Shown: positions 1 through 7,936 of the stretch, piece after piece
How positions within the stretch are numbered: the first letter of the stretch is position 1
Layout: every line of letters starts with the position of its first letter
Assembly (NCBI GenBank): GCA_029262095.1
Contig: JAJDAB010000618.1
Coordinates: forward strand, 1-12,213
Direction of reading: 5' to 3'
Source: Candidatus Hydrogenedentota bacterium
GTDB lineage: Bacteria > Hydrogenedentota > Hydrogenedentia > Hydrogenedentales > SLHB01
DNA length: 12,213 bases
Notes under the pieces: model-generated
Databases searched by the model: none
What the model was told of the DNA's origin: nothing
Seen by the model: the letters and a program-made list of their open reading frames with translations, nothing else
Position numbers and translations under genes: made by a program

Positions 1-1141
1 CTTGGGCCAAGTCGTAATCGACTATAGTTTTCGCGATTTCCTCTCCGCTCAATGTCTGGAGTCGTTCCGGCAACGCTGCCGACTTATCGACCACCATTCG
101 TTTCATCATATTGATGGTAATGTCGAACGCCGATGCGTAAGGATACGGGTTGAAATCTACACGTTTTACATTCCAATCCGGATGCATAATTGCACCGGTA
201 CCCTTGGGTCCGTACTCCGATATATCTTGATTCATCAGGGCGCGCTTAACGACTTTGACCGGCATTGGGAAATATCCACCTCCATCCTTGCCCAGCATCT
301 CAGCAAGCGCCCCCCGATTATTCTTCGCCCATAGCGCAGCCCGATAGAGAGCAATGGTCACCGCCTGAGCCCACGAACGATCTTCATCAATGGTCTCCTG
401 CAACATTACCGATTGACAACATGGATGATTCGGCCAGACATCACCCGACATCTTTGCGAGCGTTGCGCCTGCTAGAATCTCCGCGGCGGCGCCAAACGGC
501 TCCGATACCGTACATCCAGCGAGTGACCCACTCTTGAGCCCCTCAGTCATATCCGGCGGAGGTACAACTCGGAATGCGACCTCATCTCGTGCAAGTTCTT
601 TTTCGCTCTTACCAACGACGGGCTTGAGACCGGCTTCGATCAGAACGTCTTGGAAAATCCCTGTATGAGGCGCCCACCACGTTGGACATCCGACCGTCTT
701 TCCGCCCAGATCTTTGAATGAACGCACTGATTTCGACAACAACATCGCTACCACATTCGTATGATTAAACGCGACGGATCGGACGGCGACGTCTTGCGCG
801 TATTTCAAGAAGATGACCTGTGGCAATAAGATATGCGTGAGCAATATCTGGCGCGAAGTAAACGCTTCCATGAGCGCAGGCCAGGCGCGAATTAGGGTCG
901 GCTTTTCTGCATTGACACCCACCTCCTCAAACATGTTCCGTTCATAAGCGACGATAAGCGGAACCGAATCTAGAATCGGGATGTATCCGCTCGTGAGCGT
1001 GCGCGACTTCGACCCTCCCCACGGGAAACTACAACCCGGTGACAACGCCGAAGCCAATAGCGCGGATCCCGTTCCGAGCATAAGCTCTCGCCGACTCAAG
1101 GTGTAGGACTTCTTCAAGTTTTTGTCCGATTGTGCATTCAT
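1..1141 (-). CDS. ABC transporter substrate-binding protein, NrtA/TauA-like, C-terminus cut by window edge
   Basis: The frame is open from an ATG at 1141 to the left edge, about 380 codons with no stop, so the 3' end lies outside the window. By family it should bind a small solute outside the membrane and deliver it to an ABC permease. Residues 16-22 (SRRELML) form a twin-arginine motif. A hydrophobic stretch then leads to Cys37 in a lipobox-like LSPGC, suggesting a Tat-exported lipoprotein. The mature part opens with a strand and 'PLIVAYERNMFEEVG', typical of NMT1/NrtA-like binding proteins, followed by 'FKDLGGKTVGCPTWW' and a late 'PYPYAS' segment. The start is supported by an AAGGAG Shine-Dalgarno at 1149-1154, inside the end of the ATPase gene; only 4 bases separate that gene's stop from this ATG, so the two are one operon. 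No frameshift is visible. The ligand cannot be told: nitrate, bicarbonate, sulfonates and pyrimidine precursors are all possible in this superfamily. Confidence 0.85.
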   Translation of the reverse strand, partial: MNAQSDKNLKKSYTLSRRELMLGTGSALLASALSPGCSFPWGGSKSRTLTSGYIPILDSVPLIVAYERNMFEEVGVNAEKPTLIRAWPALMEAFTSRQILLTHILLPQVIFLKYAQDVAVRSVAFNHTNVVAMLLSKSVRSFKDLGGKTVGCPTWWAPHTGIFQDVLIEAGLKPVVGKSEKELARDEVAFRVVPPPDMTEGLKSGSLAGCTVSEPFGAAAEILAGATLAKMSGDVWPNHPCCQSVMLQETIDEDRSWAQAVTIALYRAALWAKNNRGALAEMLGKDGGGYFPMPVKVVKRALMNQDISEYGPKGTGAIMHPDWNVKRVDFNPYPYASAFDITINMMKRMVVDKSAALPERLQTLSGEEIAKTIVDYDLAQ

Positions 1142-1145
1142 TGCT

Positions 1146-1931
1146 CTACTCCTTCTCGTATTCTTGTATTGGAGATGCGATTACTGGATCGATCAGGTCT
1201 GACAGTTCTTCTGCAAGAAGGCCCTGCAAGCGAATAAAATCTCTACCCCTTCGGGAACGTGGGTGCTCAAGTGGAATCTGAATGATCCGGCCGATTCGCC
1301 CCGGACGTTTTGTCATCACAACGACTCGCGAACCTAGTGCTATGGCCTCGTCAATGTCATGGGTAACGAAGAAAACGGTCAGGTTTTTGCGCTCACAGAT
1401 ATATAGCAATTCCCGCTGCATCCGTAGCCGAGTTAGCGCATCTAGAGCGCTGAAAGGCTCGTCCATTAAAAGAAGTTTCGGCGAATATACCAGTGCGCGC
1501 GCGATCGCCGCGCGTTGCGCCATGCCCCCCGAGAGCTTTGATGGCTTAGCCGCATCGAATTCCGTGAGCCCCACGGTTTCGATGATTTCGTCCATTGTCT
1601 GTTTCGGTATGTTCTCTCCACGTACTTGATAACCGAGTGCGATGTTCTTGCGAACAGAGAGCCACGGCAATAGGTTCGGACGCTGAAACACAACACCACG
1701 TTCATGGCTCGGCCCATCGAGCACGTGCCCGTCGATCGAGATCTCCCCCGAGTTGGGTTGCTGCAATCCGGCTAGCACCCGTAATAATGTCGACTTGCCA
1801 CAACCGCTCTCGCCCAAAACGCAGACGAACTCTCCTGCAGCAATTTCGAGATCGATCGGCCCTAACGCTTCTACTACCTGGCCATCCAGATCGAACCGGA
1901 CCTTAAGATTCTTGATACTTAGAAAGGACAT
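1146..1931 (-). CDS. ABC transporter ATP-binding protein, NrtD/SsuB/TauB-like
   Basis: This 261-residue cytoplasmic ATPase would power the importer whose binding protein is encoded immediately downstream. All nucleotide-binding motifs are intact: Walker A GESGCGKST at residues 40-48, Q-loop glutamine at 83 (VFQRPNLLPW), signature LSGGM at 133-137, Walker B LLLMDE with Glu158, D-loop SALD at 161-164, and H-loop His191 (THDIDEA). The length and the 'PNLLPWLSV' segment after the Q-loop match the nitrate/sulfonate/taurine importer ATPases. I see no C-terminal regulatory domain. The ATG at 1931 is the natural start, but no strong Shine-Dalgarno precedes it. No permease gene is present between it and the next gene upstream, so the permease is probably left of the window or supplied elsewhere. 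The substrate is not deducible from the ATPase. Confidence 0.93.
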   Translation of the reverse strand: MSFLSIKNLKVRFDLDGQVVEALGPIDLEIAAGEFVCVLGESGCGKSTLLRVLAGLQQPNSGEISIDGHVLDGPSHERGVVFQRPNLLPWLSVRKNIALGYQVRGENIPKQTMDEIIETVGLTEFDAAKPSKLSGGMAQRAAIARALVYSPKLLLMDEPFSALDALTRLRMQRELLYICERKNLTVFFVTHDIDEAIALGSRVVVMTKRPGRIGRIIQIPLEHPRSRRGRDFIRLQGLLAEELSDLIDPVIASPIQEYEKE

Positions 1932-2091
1932 GGCTTCATGTACACAAGAATCATACCGTTAAATTAAGCGTAGAATTCTTAATATACATAGGGTCTGGCG
2001 GAACGAAAATGTTCCCCACGCAACAGAAATGCCCCATCGTTCGCGATTGCTCTCAACCAGATAGCTCGATTCAGCAGGATTCCCCCGCAAT
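1932..2091. other. Intergenic region between ABC operon and 256-residue membrane protein gene
   Basis: A 160-base spacer between two minus-strand genes. A small inverted repeat, GGAAC (2000-2004) and GTTCC (2011-2015) around a 6-base loop, could form a weak hairpin after the membrane-protein gene, but there is no T-tract. The promoter of the ABC operon is expected here; the minus strand has an AT-rich patch around 1950-1985, but I could not assign convincing -35/-10 boxes. Confidence 0.4.
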
Positions 2092-2862
2092 CTACTGCGC
2101 GAGAGTCAGAGCTAAAATCGAGACAACCAAAGCCGCAGTAGCCACGCCAAATACCGTAAGTTGGCGGACGGTATATGCTCTGGGAATGCGCCGAAACTGA
2201 GATTCAATGACTTCGCACCGATTCAAGACTTCGTCACATTGCTTTAAAACACGTTCCAAATGGATGGTAGATGACGCGACGCCTTCATTGAATCGGTCGG
2301 AACCTTCAACCTGGGCTTTGAAGGATTCCATCGCTTTTCCGAGCCGTTTCGCCGTTTTAGTGTCATCATGAAGTTGTTGCATATAGGCGTCCTGTTCCGC
2401 CGCGAGCTTTACGAGTTTTTTTTGTAGTTCTTCCAACTTGCTCCTGGTCTCGCCGTGTAGATTTTCGATTCTGGACTGCAAGTAACCATCCCAAGTCTTG
2501 GCGTGCTTATTCATTCTGTCGTTCATTGACCTGAACCATTCAGTCGTTTGTTTGTTGAAATGGAGCGTCATTCGGTTGACCTGGTTTATTTCTTGTCTGG
2601 ACTGATGCGATAAATTCTTCATATCGATCATCGTATTTCTAATCGCATCGCCCAAATTGCGGCGGGTAGTGGTCGTCAAGACGCCCGCCAGTAGTGCAGC
2701 AAGAAAACCAGCCACCGCTGGTGTTGTTAAGTCGATAGATAATAGAACCAAGCCGGTCGTGCCAAGTTCGGCGAGCTGGCTCTGGTACGCGGCTTTGCCC
2801 ACATCGAGGGCAATTGCAAGTACGACGAACAGAATGCCCAGAAACCAAAATTGAATCACCAT
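2092..2862 (-). CDS. Unknown membrane protein: three predicted membrane segments and a long coiled-coil-like middle
   Basis: I do not recognise this 256-residue protein. Predicted membrane segments lie at about residues 3-20, 35-62 and 233-254. Residues 72-225 are highly charged and helical, rich in Lys, Glu, Gln and Arg with heptad-like spacing (for example SKLEELQKKLVKLAAEQDAY), so a coiled coil is likely. The layout, paired N-terminal membrane helices followed by a long helical rod, loosely recalls MotA/TolQ/ExbB-type proteins, but I see no diagnostic proton-channel motif and the closing membrane helix is atypical; I do not claim that family. The start is well supported: GGAGG at 2869-2873 lies 6 bases before the ATG. 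The gene sits 200 bases downstream of the 897-residue anchored protein on the same strand, so a joint envelope role is possible. That link is inference from neighbourhood only. Confidence 0.8.
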   Translation of the reverse strand: MVIQFWFLGILFVVLAIALDVGKAAYQSQLAELGTTGLVLLSIDLTTPAVAGFLAALLAGVLTTTTRRNLGDAIRNTMIDMKNLSHQSRQEINQVNRMTLHFNKQTTEWFRSMNDRMNKHAKTWDGYLQSRIENLHGETRSKLEELQKKLVKLAAEQDAYMQQLHDDTKTAKRLGKAMESFKAQVEGSDRFNEGVASSTIHLERVLKQCDEVLNRCEVIESQFRRIPRAYTVRQLTVFGVATAALVVSILALTLAQ

Positions 2863-3062
2863 AGAGATCCTCCAACAAGTCTTCTGCTACATCCGTGTTT
2901 CATGGTTTCTTGATGGTTCCGAATCACCGTTTTCGAGCTTGCCTATCCCGTAACGGGGTTCCGCAAATCTAGAGCGAGTCGATACCGTTAGGACGGTGGA
3001 AGCAACACAGTCTCCCTATACCCGCTAGTGGTTACTATGCGTGAAATCTCAATGCACGCTCT
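2863..3062. other. Spacer between the two membrane-module genes
   Basis: A 200-base gap between co-directional minus-strand genes. It contains small inverted repeats, for example ACCGT (2984-2988) and ACGGT (2993-2997) around TAGG, and GCGTG/CACGC just after the upstream stop, but no T-tract that would mark a strong intrinsic terminator. Read-through from the upstream gene is therefore possible. I see no gene here. Confidence 0.4.
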
Positions 3063-5756
3063 CTATTCCTGGATTTCAATCTCGAAGGGGAGCACCGGAA
3101 GCCCCTGAATACCTCGCTTGCCTTCACTGGGAAACAAGCCGTGAAATTCTAGAACGACGACATTACTCTGATCGACACGCCGAGTGAATGATGCCCTCGC
3201 TTCTATTTGAAGTGGGCCGGCGGTACGAGGCGTTAGCGTGCATGCAAGCGTTGCCTTTCCCTGCGGCTCCCATTCCTGTTTATAGATTTCGAAGTGGACT
3301 TCGTTTTCTACCGCCCGGGTGCCGGCAAGTCCAAATTGATTCATTTCGGAATCGATGCGGCCAAAAACCTCGATCTCCTTGTGATCTGCAGTAGGCCATA
3401 TGTCCACAACGGGAGGCTCAGGAGTCAAAACGAGCTTTCCGTCGCTATGGTAGTAGATTCCCTCTAAGTACGTATCGCGTACTGTGAATCGATCTGGTTG
3501 CGCACGTATCGTCAGTGCAATGGTCCCTCTTAGTCGCATCGTATTGGCGACGGCACGCGATCGCACGAAAATCGTAAACGGCTCTCCGACCTTTGGCTGC
3601 TCAGGATGCCACCAAACGTTTATCTGCGGGGGTTCTATTGCAATCGGAATCGAATTGCCGAATGGATTGCCCGCGGTATCGAGCATTCGAGCGGTGGCCT
3701 TCAGTGCGCCAATATCCTCCCAAGGCCAGGTTGAATATCCCTCATCCGGAGCGACGAAATCCGGATATTTGAACCTCGGCACAACGACAATGCGGCCTGT
3801 TTGAATGGGCCCATCACGCCGATCACGTTCCAAAATAATGCGAAGCAGATCGCCGCCGTCGTGTTCGCCGTGCTCCAATTTGATATCGGATAGTTTTGGT
3901 GCTTGCGGACCCAAGGTGTATTCGACGGCCCAGTCTTCAGCATAAAACTGCGACACCGGAACGTTGATATCCTTCGCGTCTAAATGGACCTTCGGATACG
4001 CCTCAATGACTAGTTTGCCGAGTTCGATGTCCCCATACTCGATAACCGCTTCGTGTTGAGTGGGGACTATTGCATCGTGCTTCAAGTCGATACTGACAGA
4101 TCCCTTAATAGGCTTATTTTGGATGTCCGTCGCGGCCAACTCCGCCTTGTAAAAAATGCCGAGTGGAGATTTTTCCTCAACGGCACCGGTGAGCGAGAGC
4201 ATTGGAAGACTGAACAGTTCGTTATCGTATTCAATGGTGTAAGGTACTGAGTAATTCCCGGCTTCACCCAACAAAACCGAGACGCTTGGAAATCCGTTAC
4301 CATCTTTGGCATGGTCGGTGTACTCAAGAATGGGCCGACGCAACGCCACGTCAATCGAACCCAGGCGAGGTTTTTCGCTTTCTCCCGTTAGCCAAAGTTG
4401 AGCTTCGACCGGAAACGGCCCTTCGGCGTCCGTCCATGTCTTGAACGCTGACGGGTTTACTGTAAATGTCAGCGTACCCTGATTCTCTCGAAGGCCTGAA
4501 TCAGAGATGTTGAAAAACTTGCCCGCATTCCGATCCGCGTGGCTGAACGCAAGTCTAACCCGCGGATCGTGGTATTCCGTTGGGAGAAGCCGATACTGGA
4601 TACCCACCGTGGGGCTATCTGGCGATAGAACCAACTTCTCTCCTTCCTTGTCTGATTCAAACTCAATCTTTGGTCGCGCGACGCCTACTTTGAGTTCATT
4701 GCTGATCTTCTTTTCGTTCAACTTGGCGACGATCTCGTATTCTGACCAATTTCGATCAGACGAAACACGAGTATCGAGCAATTCCACAGAAGATTTATTG
4801 AGGTCTACACTCAGAATGTCCTTAACAAGAACGCCGTTCGAATATGTATCGAATTCCAGGTTTTCTAGATCGGCATATTCGGGAGTTACAACGAACTTGA
4901 ACTCACCCTTGATGTTGAACGGATCGAGCTTGATAGTTCCTGCCGGAAACTCGATATTTCTAACTTCTTCGGGGACTGGCCCACCCTGTCCATCCTCGTC
5001 GTTTTTCGGTATTGAAGCTACGCGTGCGGCTGCAACGACGCGAATCGATTTAAGTTCGTATTCGCCATACGACAGAATCAGTTCTTGATATGGGCCAGTA
5101 CCCAGGGGGATTTCGACGATGCCCTCAAAGGAATTTTCCTCCCACATGATTGGACCCACACTAACCATGTCAGGGCTTTTATCCCTCCAATCGAGCTTAA
5201 GGCCCTCCCTTTCTTCAGATGAAAGATCGGTATTCGGTTTAATTGTGAGAGACGCCGTCTGATTGTCCGACTGAATCGATACCTCATCAGGAACGTCGAC
5301 GACAGGCACATTTATTGTAATCAGTGAAAGTTCGCCAAACGTTTTCGCGGGATCAGACTTGGACACCGCCGACAGCAAAAACGTGTTCCTTCCTGTTGGC
5401 AGAACGTTCGGACCGACATACGCAATCCCAACGATGCCGTCTTCTTTCGAAGCCTCATCAATTTCAAAAAAATTGTCCGAAGCCGCGAAATCGAAGGTAA
5501 TGTCATCAAGATTGGCTTCCTCCGGGTGATAATCAAACTCCACCGTTCGGGAGTTGGATTGCGGCCTGGGTGACAATGTGATCGGATCGAGCTGAAAATC
5601 GATGCGGTCAAGCAGGGATCCCTGACGTGATTCTTTGAACGGGAAATGTTGCCTCAGTTCGGGGTAAACGGATGTGAGCGCTATCGTAGTGACCCCGATC
5701 ATAGTGATCATCATAATGATCAATTGAAGAGGAATTTGTCCGAACAACTTCTTCAT
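3063..5756 (-). CDS. Large anchored protein with repeated Ig-like beta-sandwich modules, function unknown
   Basis: This 897-residue protein has a single hydrophobic anchor at about residues 8-29 (no lipobox) and is otherwise soluble, so most of it probably lies outside the cytoplasmic membrane. The body shows internal repeats of about 100 residues. Units begin near residues 51, 157, 266, 362, 475 and 589 with an 'I-x-F/Y' strand, then 'I/L-x-L-x-P', then 'V-x-(F/Y)' and a P-E-like turn (compare DPITLSP near 57, GTIKLDPF near 273, KLVLSPDSP near 374). They end in 'G/E-L-x-x-I-x-V'. Beta prediction with almost no cysteine (Cys839 is the only one I found) suggests bacterial Ig-like domains. Residues 710-897 look like a different C-terminal pair of beta domains, starting near a 'PKVGEPFTIFV' segment. 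The start is supported by GAAGGA at 5765-5770, 8 bases before the ATG. A small ORF overlaps the start by ATGA. I cannot name a family; surface adhesion, scaffold or envelope assembly roles are all possible. Confidence 0.85.
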   Translation of the reverse strand: MKKLFGQIPLQLIIMMITMIGVTTIALTSVYPELRQHFPFKESRQGSLLDRIDFQLDPITLSPRPQSNSRTVEFDYHPEEANLDDITFDFAASDNFFEIDEASKEDGIVGIAYVGPNVLPTGRNTFLLSAVSKSDPAKTFGELSLITINVPVVDVPDEVSIQSDNQTASLTIKPNTDLSSEEREGLKLDWRDKSPDMVSVGPIMWEENSFEGIVEIPLGTGPYQELILSYGEYELKSIRVVAAARVASIPKNDEDGQGGPVPEEVRNIEFPAGTIKLDPFNIKGEFKFVVTPEYADLENLEFDTYSNGVLVKDILSVDLNKSSVELLDTRVSSDRNWSEYEIVAKLNEKKISNELKVGVARPKIEFESDKEGEKLVLSPDSPTVGIQYRLLPTEYHDPRVRLAFSHADRNAGKFFNISDSGLRENQGTLTFTVNPSAFKTWTDAEGPFPVEAQLWLTGESEKPRLGSIDVALRRPILEYTDHAKDGNGFPSVSVLLGEAGNYSVPYTIEYDNELFSLPMLSLTGAVEEKSPLGIFYKAELAATDIQNKPIKGSVSIDLKHDAIVPTQHEAVIEYGDIELGKLVIEAYPKVHLDAKDINVPVSQFYAEDWAVEYTLGPQAPKLSDIKLEHGEHDGGDLLRIILERDRRDGPIQTGRIVVVPRFKYPDFVAPDEGYSTWPWEDIGALKATARMLDTAGNPFGNSIPIAIEPPQINVWWHPEQPKVGEPFTIFVRSRAVANTMRLRGTIALTIRAQPDRFTVRDTYLEGIYYHSDGKLVLTPEPPVVDIWPTADHKEIEVFGRIDSEMNQFGLAGTRAVENEVHFEIYKQEWEPQGKATLACTLTPRTAGPLQIEARASFTRRVDQSNVVVLEFHGLFPSEGKRGIQGLPVLPFEIEIQE

Positions 5757-5926
5757 CGGACAAATCCTTCGACCGCCACCTGTTGTGCTATTTCGAACCC
5801 AAATCCGATCCAGTTCACGAAACGACCACCCTCCTCAATTCGCGAAGATTCGCTGCCAGTGAAATCACACTGGACGACCATTACGTTGTATTTAATCGCA
5901 CCTATGCACGAGCAAACCGCGCCCAC
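5753..5926 (-). CDS. Possible small ORF (57 codons from GTG, 42 from ATG) overlapping the 897-residue protein start
   Basis: A minus-strand frame opens after a TAA near 5930. It has possible starts at GTG 5926 (57 codons) and ATG 5881 (42 codons), and ends in TGA at 5753-5755. That TGA overlaps the ATG of the large downstream gene as ATGA, a common arrangement for translational coupling. The peptide contains VVQCDFTGSE and later GRFVNWIGFGFEIAQQ, mixed polar and hydrophobic, with no membrane segment and no family I know. It lies wholly inside the leader of the predicted promoter at 5978-6005. Against it: no strong ribosome-binding site precedes either start, and an open frame of this length is not rare by chance. 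It could equally be untranslated leader. Confidence 0.28.
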   Translation of the reverse strand: MGAVCSCIGAIKYNVMVVQCDFTGSESSRIEEGGRFVNWIGFGFEIAQQVAVEGFVR

Positions 5927-5977
5927 AGCTTACTCTCGGCGACAGAATAGTTCATCGCCTCACGCTCGCGAATGCGT

Positions 5978-6005
5978 ATTATAGGAAACGATGGCAGAAT
6001 TACAA
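5978..6005 (-). promoter_or_regulatory. Predicted sigma70-type promoter for the 897-residue protein gene
   Basis: On the minus strand TTGTAA (6005-6000) is followed by a 16-base spacer and a perfect TATAAT (5983-5978). Transcription would start near 5970 and give a leader of about 215 bases before the ATG at 5756, long enough to hold the small ORF or a regulatory structure. The -10 is a perfect consensus match and the -35 matches 4 of 6. Confidence 0.5.
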
Positions 6006-6360
6006 CCTTTTTATCGAATTCGTATTATCCCCATTTCGGTCAGTGAAATGGAGTTTTTTGCGCAGGCGCGTCGACAGTCCGAAATGCACTGCCCAGGTTT
6101 GAGCGCACCTGTCACAATGTCTTCCATCTATCCGTGTGATTGAGCAGCAGCCGGCGAGATCGACCGCTATTGGACGCTCGAAAGCCGAGGGATGGCACAT
6201 GGGCATTTACGGACGGGGCGAGGGCGAAAACTATCTGAGCCGCCATGTGGGAATCGGTCAAGAGGAACCGATGCCACGAAGAAGATGAGCTGCGACAGGT
6301 TTCGGGCGTGCGTCAGATTCATTGAAAGCACGATCACGGTCTTAGGTTTGCGTGTTCCGC
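6006..6360. other. Intergenic region downstream of the 243-residue protein gene
   Basis: About 355 bases between the promoter of the large anchored protein gene and the stop of the 243-residue protein gene. Apart from the plus-oriented hairpin at 6031-6059, I see no gene, RNA gene or repeat. Short open frames exist on the minus strand, but their Arg/Ser/Cys-rich translations without ribosome-binding sites look like noise. No clear terminator follows the 243-residue gene. Confidence 0.4.
6031..6059 (+). terminator. Intrinsic terminator-like hairpin pointing right, with no plus-strand gene before it
   Basis: CCATTTC (6031-6037) and GAAATGG (6045-6051) form a perfect 7-bp stem with a 7-base loop, followed after two bases by six T residues (6054-6059). 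This is the form of a rho-independent terminator on the plus strand. All nearby genes are on the minus strand, so the transcript it would end is unknown. On the minus strand no T-tract follows the stem. The stem is AT-rich, so it may be weak. Confidence 0.45.
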
Positions 6361-7092
6361 CTATTTGAGTATTTCGAGGTGTTCGGCAGTAATAATCGGT
6401 GGACGTGCAACATGAGGACCGGAAAGCCAATGCGTGCTAATCCGCTCTTCGATTATGTCGCAGTTTACGGCACCACCGGCCTCATCGATGTATTTAATTG
6501 TGCGCTGGCAGATATTGTCAATTACTTCCCAGGGCGATCCCTGCATGGTGAAAATGATCTGCCGATACTTCGATCCCTCCAGTTCCTTGGTGTTGAAGAT
6601 CACCATAAACCCCATGTCTGTCAAGCACTCTATCAATCGTGGGTCCGAACGCTCTGCGTCCATGCCAAGGTGGATTTCGCTCTCACGGAAACTATCCGGA
6701 CCCTTGGCGCCGTGCAGTTTCTTCCAGTTTTCAGGACTGATTCGAAAGCTCGGCTCAACATTAGGGTTGAAGGGCTTCTCATCTTCGTTCAGCCGTTGTT
6801 CCACAGTTAGTGCTTCGAATTCGGCATATCCATCAAATGGGTTGTCACTATTCTCCAGGTAGTCATACAGTGTGTTCTGCATGATTTTGAATTCGCTCGG
6901 ATCATAGAACTTTCGCGTCAAATGATATCGGGGAAAATAGTCCTCAACCGGTTCTTCGGGTTCGTCGAACTGTGTCCAGACAAACCCCAAGTCATTGAGC
7001 AAGTACCGGTCAAACTCTTCCGATAGCGGAGAATGCGCATCGACGTGTATGTGATTGGTAACGCGTTTTGTCTTCTGTATGGTGTTGGGCAT
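6361..7092 (-). CDS. Unknown acidic protein built from two diverged copies of one alpha/beta unit
   Basis: I do not recognise this 243-residue protein. It has no signal peptide or membrane segment and is probably cytoplasmic and acidic. The two halves look like a duplication. Residues 11-95 run NHIHVDA, then a helix ending in LLNDLGFVWTQF, then YHLTRKF, then a helix (FKIMQNTLYDYLE) and AEFEALTVEQRL. Residues 136-220 run SEIHLGMDA, CLTDMGFMVIF, RQIIFTMQG, a helix (VIDNICQRTIKYIDEAGG) and VNCDIIEERIS. Each half would fold as strand-helix-strand-strand-helix-strand, like a ferredoxin-type fold, with matching I-H strands and D-(L/M)-G-F turns. Several histidines (14, 16, 56, 141) are available but no catalytic motif is clear. 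The start has a modest GGAAG before the ATG at 7092. It stands alone on the minus strand, with no operon partner in reach. Confidence 0.75.
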   Translation of the reverse strand: MPNTIQKTKRVTNHIHVDAHSPLSEEFDRYLLNDLGFVWTQFDEPEEPVEDYFPRYHLTRKFYDPSEFKIMQNTLYDYLENSDNPFDGYAEFEALTVEQRLNEDEKPFNPNVEPSFRISPENWKKLHGAKGPDSFRESEIHLGMDAERSDPRLIECLTDMGFMVIFNTKELEGSKYRQIIFTMQGSPWEVIDNICQRTIKYIDEAGGAVNCDIIEERISTHWLSGPHVARPPIITAEHLEILK

Positions 7093-7175
7093 CGTTACTT
7101 CCGTTGTCTCTGATTAAAACTTCATCTGCAAGCTATCCACGCGGGAATTGCGCTGCATTCCATTGGAAACGTGCA

Positions 7176-7204
7176 AGTATAACGCGGTCGCGGTAATGAC
7201 ATCC
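7176..7204 (-). promoter_or_regulatory. Possible promoter for the 243-residue protein gene
   Basis: The minus strand carries TATACT (7181-7176), five of six bases of the -10 consensus, about 85 bases upstream of the ATG at 7092. The hexamer 17-18 bases further upstream is a poor -35 match, so the call rests on the -10 alone. Confidence 0.25.
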
Positions 7205-7936
7205 AGTGGGAGGCAAGGCTATTTCGTGTTAACTGTGTGTTCAACATTCATCCATCGCAGGATCCGTTGTTAATGGAATTTTGCGCCCAGAATTTCAGAG
7301 GTTTCTCACGGTTTGGTTCTTTGTTCAACGAACAGAACTCAATCTGCTTCACGCGTACTATTTGGTCGGTATTCCAATGATTAGGGCGGACCAATTTGCC
7401 GGATGAAGCCGCGAAAAACAAGCTCGATTCTAGACGGACGCAGTGTCGTAAACGGCAAAAAAAGTCTGGATTGAGACAGTTTCGTTGTGTTGTATTGCTT
7501 GCCCCCACGAACCGTGCGATATTTATTTTGAGTAGAATCAGGTTTACACGTAGGCATGAGCGAAGCGTCGCGGATCCGAATTCACGCTCGAAGCTTGGCG
7601 AATAGACTACAATGAAAACCGGCCTCACAGGCACTTGGGAACAAGACCCCGAGCGAATATGCCAAGGCCGTCGACCGAAACCAGGAAGCGACTACCCCAA
7701 TTCTCTCCAACGCTTGATCGACCAGTTTTCGGGAAACGGCCGGGTTTCCGACAAGCAGTCCGCAACGCAATCCGTCCGTTTATCGAATTCGCACGTCAGC
7801 CAAAGTCGATGAACCTGTGTCACAGTTTGTGCCACATTCAAACCAAAACAAGACGATAGGCACCTATCCCAATGGTCACTAGTAATAGAATATTCTGCAG
7901 AAACCGACACACACCAAGCAAGGACAAAGAGCCTGG

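Noticed and set aside
2092..2862. ZorA/MotA-like proton-channel subunit of a defence system
   Set aside because: Only the general layout of membrane helices plus helical rod matches. No channel motif and no ZorB/OmpA-like partner are present.
5902..5955. 17-codon leader peptide frame in the 897-residue gene leader
   Set aside because: The GAGG is too close to the ATG for a normal start, and there is no run of one amino acid to suggest attenuation.
6000..6430. Two minus-strand frames of 68 and 87 codons after the 243-residue gene
   Set aside because: One overlaps the end of the real gene. Both are Arg/Ser/Cys-rich and lack ribosome-binding sites.
7445..7475. Minus-strand T7 tract after a small hairpin as a terminator
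   Set aside because: The stem is only 4 bp and no gene on that strand ends just upstream.
7248..7634. 128-codon minus-strand open frame in the gene-poor region
   Set aside because: It has no ribosome-binding site, its composition looks random, and it overlaps other frames of similar quality.
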